NCBI GenBank assembly: GCA_012845835.1 | Contig: JABAKD010000030.1 | Coordinates: 11,663,715-11,727,714 of the forward strand | Source: Undaria pinnatifida | Lineage: Eukaryota > Sar > Phaeophyceae > Laminariales > Alariaceae | Direction: 5' to 3' | DNA: 64,000 nt | In this document: positions 58,201-64,000 of the stretch, one piece after another | How the letters are laid out: every line of letters begins with the position of its first letter | Position numbering within the stretch: position 1 is the first letter of the stretch | Position numbers and translations under genes: made by a program | The notes under the pieces: model-generated | The model's database searches: none | The model's input: the letters and a program-made list of their open reading frames with translations, nothing else | Told to the model about the DNA's origin: nothing

Positions 58201-61200
58201 CGGCAAATTGAGTGTGAAACGGATCCCAGACCGCGGTCAACGTGTGTGTGGGTGTGCGTGCGTGCGTGCGTGCGTACATTCGTGCGATGATGATGCGCAT
58301 CTGTACCTTAAAAACTACAGACGGACATGTCGGAAAGCGGGCGGCCGAGGCAAGCAATGGCGGATTGCAATCGCTGTGTTTGTGTGCTGGTGCGATGAGG
58401 GCACCTCTCTGGACACTATCGGTACCGGCTACCAACAAAAAAAAAGGCGCAGAGAGCCGCCATTCAAGCAAGCCCTTGCACTCTTGGCTCCAGTCGTGAC
58501 AGGGATGGCGTCGGATTATCTCCCAGTACGTGGTGCAAAACGAAACACACACACATAAGAGACAGCGGTGCAAGGTTAATTCCCGCCCAAGTCGACTTGA
58601 CAAACGCCTTAAAAACACTGCACAACACTGTTATGGAAAGATTACTTGGAGTTAGCGTGGAATAATGTGTGCAGTAGCGATGTACGACTGCAGCGCTTTT
58701 TCTCCTCCTTTACCCGGAGTGCTTCCATAACGCTGCTACGCCGCCAAACGCGTCGGATTTTTTCGGCACATTTTCACCAACATAGTGCTGTAACACCAAC
58801 ATACCACCACGTCGATGAGGCGCCTCCTGGCTCGCGCTATTGCTGTCGCTGTTGTTTTTGTTGCCGCTGTCACAGTAGCTCAGTACCACAAATTTATACG
58901 CAGTACGTGGGCACAAGACAGACTCCAATACTCTGAACTCTGGAGTGGAAAAATACCCCAGGTTAACAACATAAAAAAAGAAAATAAAAGACAGCAAGCA
59001 AGAACTGAAGCAAGTTGTGCGTCAGACAATAATGAAAAGTTGTATCTTAGTTACCTCGCCAATAGCTTCTTGCAACGGTCCTGCACGGACTTGGTCCCGT
59101 CTGCTGCGTCCGCCGCTACCTTGCTCACATCCACCCCCGCCGCCACCTGCAGCTGCGCCTTCAGGTCCCCGTTTTCCGCCAGCTTCGTCAAGTTGTCCAC
59201 GCCTCCCAGCAGCACTCCTTTCACGTAAAGCTGTTTCGCGGTCGGTCAAGAGTAACACTTCATACGTCAGTTTACGCTCCCGACCAACACTCCCTGAAGC
59301 ATAAATAACAGCTGTGTCGCAGTTCTGCCGTCACAGTTCATAGCTCCGTTCATGCTCCGCATCAGCATTCCTTTCTCGTAGAGCTGCACGTACCCGTATC
59401 GCGATCATACAGCATCACTTCACAGTTCAGCTCAGGCGACTACCCCTACCAACACCTCCTTCGCCAACACAACACAACACAACACAACACAACACAACAC
59501 CTGTGTCGCGGTCAAGCAGGCATAGTTCACGCATCCCGCAACAACAACCAAGCCAACTTCTAAGCTAACCCCCCCCCCCACCCAGCACCCCCTTTGCGTA
59601 CAGCTGTGCGTATGCATATCGCTGTCATACACTCATAAATCGCAGTTCATACAGTAGGTGACGAATCCGGCAACGATAAAAGTGATCCACGTGCAGCTGT
59701 GTATATCTCGCGGCCACGCCGTTACAGTGCACACCTCACGCAGCGTGCGACGAAAGCAAATAGTAGCGTACTTGAAAGCTTATCATAGCCGCATCCTCTA
59801 CTCCTCCCACCAGCACCCCCTTCACGTAAGGCTGTACATATGTCTCGGGCATATGCAGCCACAGATTACAAGATTACAAATCAGTCCAGAAAGTGCAAGC
59901 AGCACTCCGGCACCCTGCGAAACTTAAGTCAACATAGCACAGATAGAGAGAGGCGACATACACATACACATAATAATAGATAAAATACGATCGCTGTTTC
60001 GGCTCTCTTGTGATTCCGAAGCATGCGCGCAACCCAGAAAACATCGAACAATAACAAAGAAAAATAGCAAAATATTCGGTCGTCAAACAAAACAAAACAA
60101 AGCAAACACGGACATGAACAAAAAAAGGAGAATAACAGTTGGCCGTCACCTGTGGGAAAGTGGGCCAGTTGGAGTACGCCTTCAGGCCGTTCCGCACTTC
60201 GTCGTCGGAGAGGATGTCAAAAGACCCGAAGTCAACCCCAGCACCCCTAATGACAATCGCCGCATCAACAGCACAATAGACAGCACAATAGACAGCACAA
60301 CAGACAAGACAACAGACAACACAACAGACAGCACAACAGATAGCACAACAAAGCACAACAGACAGCACAACGGACAGCACAACAGACAGCACAACAACAG
60401 ACAGCACAACAGACAGCACAACAGACAACACAACAGACAACACAACATGCACCAAAACGAGTCACATTAACAGACGACGCATCGACAGACGCCATCAGCA
60501 GACGCCACGTGAAAATCGCGCCGTGCGCAGAGTTGCGGCGTGAGGCACACGGTACACGGTGATGTAAGAAGTTGCGAGTTACGACGGTTGCCCTCAACAT
60601 GCGGCGGTTACTTAGGGAATGGTATTCCGTGATGCAAACACACGTTTCGCCCTGTCCTAAACACAAGAGCTACAACAGTAGTGGTCCCTCCATAGTGCCG
60701 GTATACATGTGCACTATAGGGGGAAATACCGGCACTATCGAGGCAACCAGCACTACTCCACATACTGCTATTACTGGTTGTTCCCACCTGTGCCAAACGA
60801 GTTCACAAGCACCATAGCGGGCAACCGGCACTGCTCAACCGGCATTATAGAGGGAGTTGTACTGTGTAACAGACAAGGCATGCGGTCGTGCTAGGCGGAC
60901 CGGCGGGTTGGTGCAACTGATGGTGACGGGGCGCCAAACACAAGGGGGGGAAGACGGTTGGAGCAACGAACGCCACCTTACCTGAGCACCTCCACCATTC
61001 TCCGGCTGAACTTGCACTTGGGCTCTTTTGCGGCGCCCTTCATGAACAGCATCACCGGCGATGTACTGCAAAATAAAAACACGATCATTTTCAGAAAACG
61101 GTAGATCGGTATGAGTTCACGTTGACGGGGCTACTACAGGCGCGGGGAGGGTATCACTTCGAGCATGTCTCCGGGAACCGACGCATTGAACTCTGTGTCG

Positions 61201-62883
61201 CCCAGCAGCGTAAATTCGAACACCCGGAACGCTCTGGCGCACCTACCTCTCTCGCTCGCTCGGCGTGTTGCTAGTGTGCTAGGCCAAGCTTGTGCTGCGC
61301 GCGGCGAGCCGTGAACAGCAGCACAATCGAGACCAACAAATTTATCCACGATACCCGTTCGACGTTTCAGAAAATCCTTGATACCATCATGAAGCGATGT
61401 ATCGGAAGAACCCAACCACCCACCCACCCACCCACCCACCGACCCACCCACCGACCTATTCCACGTCCAATCTAAAACACCGCCGGTGACCCCTTGCCCT
61501 TCAAACACGCGTGAAAACTACAGTAGGCTTGAGTCTTGAGGCTGCACGACTTAGCCATTACTAAAATATGATATTTAATATTAACACTATCATAGATGGG
61601 TGTTGGGGTAAATGGCCAGCATTAAAAGCTGACTCAGTCGGTACTAACATGCCGAGCCACACACCCGTTGGTCTGATGCAAAAATGCCCAACCCCGCAAA
61701 CTACCGCATGACACCATAAATAATGGCAATATCCAGCTATTCAGCCATATCCAGCCAACAACTAACTAGTCGGCAACTTGCCATTAAAATAATACCAGTA
61801 TTAGTTGCTACTTCGTATTAGTATAACCAAACAACTCACAGGCCTAATGCTTAACTCCAGCGATATCTACAAACGAAGAGGCTTGTCGACAGCCCCTGGT
61901 GACCAAACCTGATCAGCCGTTTCAGCTTGGCCGCCAGCTCCGGCTCCACCCCCTCCGCTCCGTCTGCCACCGCCTCCTTATCCGGAAGACGCTCGTTGGC
62001 GAGCTCCTGTACCCGCTTGGCCAAGACGGGAGGGTCCGCTCCTTCGACTTTGCCGTATGTGAGTCCTCCCTGAGCAGCCGTTTCCGACGGAATTAATAAC
62101 AATAACAGGACAACTACTTTTTTTTTTTCTTCATTTTTTTTCATCCTCCGGCGGATGGGGAAACATAAAGCTTTAGCTCACCACTAGGACAAGTACTAGT
62201 ACGGTTTTCTTCTTAAAACATTACCCACTCGCCAAAATTTAGTCCGTGGTTACAGGTCAACCTCCAATCAACTCCAATTACTCTAGAGTGAGGGAACACC
62301 TCTGTCAATCGGGACAGCAAGCGGCAGTCTTACACTAATAATAGCAGCACTTACGATATCACACTGCGAATACTGCGCATACTACAACACACGACACATA
62401 CCGCACACACTGAACATACTACACATACTGCACATACTGCACATACTACAACATACTGCACTAAACATACCGCCCATACACAGCGCGTGCTCCCCATCTA
62501 CTGGCATATTTGAAGCAGCAAGAGGAAGGTCTAGGTCTTCTACGAAAAAATACTCCTACGACAACGCGGGTGAGCAGAAACCCCTTGCGCCACAGCAGCA
62601 AACGAAACTACTAATAGCAGCACTAACGAGAAGGGGATAGGGGACGGGGGGAGGGGTTGAAGTACTACCCGTAGTAACTCGATCACATAGACGTGGGCTG
62701 TGGGTAGGGGAGGAGGGGGAACTTGGAGTACAATCAGTAAAAGCTCGGCCATATTAACGTGCTCAACGTGGATATTAGCAACACATGAACGGTAGCATAG
62801 TAAAATACCTTGAGGAGGACGAAGGTGGGCACCGTTGCGATCTCCAGCTTCTCGCTCACTTCCGGGTTGGCTTCAGCCTCCAC
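55289..62883 (-). CDS. GLRX3: PICOT/GRXS17-type thioredoxin plus three monothiol glutaredoxin domains (5' partial)
   Basis: Nine exons: 62883-62809, 62069-61909, 61065-60982, 60246-60150, 59230-59055, 58194-58017, 57214-57119, 56602-56387, 55384-55289 (stop). All are GT-AG and phase-consistent, 392 residues visible; the start and most of the thioredoxin domain lie beyond the window or unseen. Order: end of a thioredoxin-like domain ([22 protein letters not shown]), a linker, then Grx1 ([17 protein letters not shown]), Grx2 ([16 protein letters not shown]) and Grx3 ([16 protein letters not shown]). Each domain has the FDIL, NWPT(Y/F)PQ and GGxD glutathione/cluster-binding motifs. Each Grx domain is split at the same place, after NWPTxPQ. 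Such proteins bind a bridging 2Fe-2S cluster with glutathione and act in cytosolic iron and redox homeostasis; three Grx domains match plant GRXS17, while animal GLRX3 has two. Grx1 has Lys in place of the Gly of CGFS. Confidence 0.93.
55420..55705 (+). repeat. Degenerate repeat of about 20 bp (AGTACATGGCA)
   Basis: AGTACATGGCATTA, AGTGCATGGCACTA and similar words recur about 15 times, starting some 35 bp upstream of the acceptor of the last glutaredoxin exon. Confidence 0.8.
56877..57015 (+). repeat. (CAGCA)n pentanucleotide microsatellite
   Basis: About 26 units of GCACA with GCGCA variants, in the glutaredoxin intron 56603-57118. Confidence 0.95.
57630..57740 (+). repeat. 27-bp tandem repeat (TTATTGGGGCACCTT)
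   Basis: Four to five units of CTTATTGGGGCACCTTGTTCAC, decaying to (TTCACCTTA)n up to about 57820. It lies in the glutaredoxin intron 57215-58016. Confidence 0.88.
59275..59835 (-). repeat. Decayed tandem copies of the glutaredoxin exon start
   Basis: Upstream of the true exon (59230-59055) the intron holds at least five degraded relatives of its first 30 bases with the preceding acceptor: near 59314, 59384, 59470, 59606 and 59832 (reading down). Translated starts are [24 protein letters not shown] and [11 protein letters not shown], against [11 protein letters not shown] in the true exon. The flanking intron words (GCTGTGTCGCGGTCA, CATACGTCA) recur with them, so whole exon-plus-intron blocks of about 70-150 bp were duplicated. 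Confidence 0.65.
59464..59501 (+). repeat. (AACAC)n pentanucleotide microsatellite
   Basis: About seven units, embedded in one of the decayed exon copies. Confidence 0.93.
60265..60446 (+). repeat. (CACAACAGACAG)n dodecamer repeat
   Basis: About 15 units of CAACAGACAGCA with short variants. It starts 18 bp from the acceptor of the glutaredoxin exon at 60246, so in gene orientation it occupies the polypyrimidine/branch-point region. Confidence 0.93.
61415..61461 (+). repeat. (CCCA)n tetranucleotide microsatellite
   Basis: About eleven ACCC units with CCGA variants in a glutaredoxin intron. Confidence 0.93.
62118..62185 (-). mobile_element. SINE-like retroposon, copy D (3' end only)
   Basis: A T-run followed by CATCCTCCGGCGGATGGGGA and AAGCTTTAGCTCACCAC, the last 60 bp of the SINE-like family. 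It lies 50 bp upstream, in gene sense, of the glutaredoxin exon at 62069. Confidence 0.75.
62375..62470 (+). repeat. ACATACTGC-type tandem repeat
   Basis: About nine 9-13-bp units of CACATACTGCA with drift, in a glutaredoxin intron. Confidence 0.8.
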
Positions 62884-64000
62884 CTGCAACCACCGCACAA
62901 GGCATGGCACGCATGGGAGCACATCACATCTTCTGATCGTCACTACACCTCACTACTGCTCACAATTTTTCAATACATGCTCACTAAAGCTCAAGTATGC
63001 TCACAAAACGTCACCAGATGTTCGCTAATGCTCACAAATGGCAAATATTATTACATGTTCGTCACGATAAAGGAAATTCATGAATGCTCATAAAATGTCA
63101 ACTTAAGCCCGCTAATGCTCACACGCTTTCAATGGGTTGATTCTCACTAAAGGGCTTTGATGCTCACAAATTGTCAATACCTGGTAATATAGTTTTTCAG
63201 TAATAAGCCTACGAGTAGGACGATTTCTTCTATTCGTTGTCGTTAAACCTTGAAACGCTCACGAAATAGAATCAACACCTCACTGAAGTCCACCAAATCT
63301 CATTAGCAATAAACCTCACCGATCTCATTTCTAACCCGTTACTAAACTCAAAAAATATATATCTCTAATATTAAAAACCATGTACTGTAGAGTTAAAGGT
63401 TTGTACAGCGGCTCACTAAATCTCACTGCAGTATTCATAGTACAAAATCTCACCGAAGCACACTTTTCATTAACTCAACCTAATCAAATCTCAGCTTTAA
63501 CATGTACTAAACCATGTTCACGAAAATGACCAATAAAGCAGGGGTGTGGCCAACATTTCGATACACTGGGTATCACACGCTTCACTACATGAATACTGCA
63601 AGGGCACTACTTTAGCTACTTTTGGCCCCAGCGAGACGGCTGTGACGGCTGTGGTAATGGTATGCACTTTCCAGTCAGCATAGTGTACAGACTAGACGAT
63701 ACACCATCGTATCACGAGTCGTTTGCTGTTGCTTACAGTATACCTGGTAGGTTGCAGCACGTTTTGGGCTGGTTGTAGCACGTTTTCGGATGGTAGCAGC
63801 ACCGCCGTTTCTTCAAGCGAAATAACAAAGTAAGCATGTCGGCGAAGCACCGTATTGCACGTTATGCATTGTGATATACACCAGTCTGATGGACAATAGA
63901 AGGAATGTCGGGACGTGCTTCGTTATATCAATTGTCCCTTACACTATGTTTATATGATCAGACCGGCATGAGACAAGAGAAGAACGGCCTTGGTCTTGAA
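62884..64000. other. Upstream intron or 5' flank of the glutaredoxin gene
   Basis: No exon is recognised, although the protein needs about 70 more N-terminal thioredoxin-domain residues. From 62945 to 63480 the plus strand carries a loose repeat of (T)GCTCACAAA / CTCACTAAA words. The missing first exons are probably past 64000. Confidence 0.4.

Overview
The window is nuclear DNA from a eukaryote with intron-rich genes, not bacterial or viral DNA. It holds five spliced protein genes. I rebuilt them exon by exon from family similarity, GT-AG (rarely GC-AG) borders and phase agreement. Introns run from about 250 bp to several kb and are full of simple repeats and transposon remnants. Interstitial TTAGGG runs occur at four sites. 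Two genes (the RlmN-like and DUF938 proteins) begin with a hydrophobic signal-like stretch followed by a Phe-x-x-(x)-Pro motif, as in the bipartite plastid presequences of algae with red-derived complex plastids. Together with the three-Grx-domain glutaredoxin, this suggests a photosynthetic stramenopile, perhaps a brown alga or relative. That assignment is inference.

Layout. 407-4362 (-): complete six-exon RlmN-type radical SAM rRNA/tRNA adenine methyltransferase, probably organellar. 4622-17088 (+): divergent neighbour, a LisH-domain protein with two CxxC motifs; its middle exons are unresolved, and one intron carries a 1.6-kb minisatellite built on CCCATGGG. 19720-27710 (-): DUF938/UPF0585 (METTL26-like) methyltransferase whose 6.6-kb first intron contains a decayed Ty3/gypsy element and two copies of a poly(A)-tailed SINE-like repeat. 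28263-50928 (+): divergent neighbour, a roughly 1283-residue secreted protein in 15 exons with a signal peptide, a C-type lectin domain, two copies of an unrecognised domain and many Gly-rich beta-helix-like segments; its introns hold two LINE 3' ends, a SINE and most of the microsatellites. 55289-62883 (-, 5' end outside the window): PICOT/GRXS17-type protein with the end of a thioredoxin domain and three monothiol glutaredoxin domains, used in cytosolic iron-sulfur and redox work.

Genes are arranged as two divergent pairs (RlmN/LisH and DUF938/lectin) sharing short intergenic promoter regions, and one convergent pair (LisH/DUF938). No operon-like logic is expected, and no rRNA, intact tRNA or CRISPR was found. 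The least ordinary items are the lectin/beta-helix protein, a ladder of decayed copies of one glutaredoxin exon inside its own upstream intron, a CKFS (not CGFS) active site in glutaredoxin domain 1, and a SINE-like family with clear target-site duplications.
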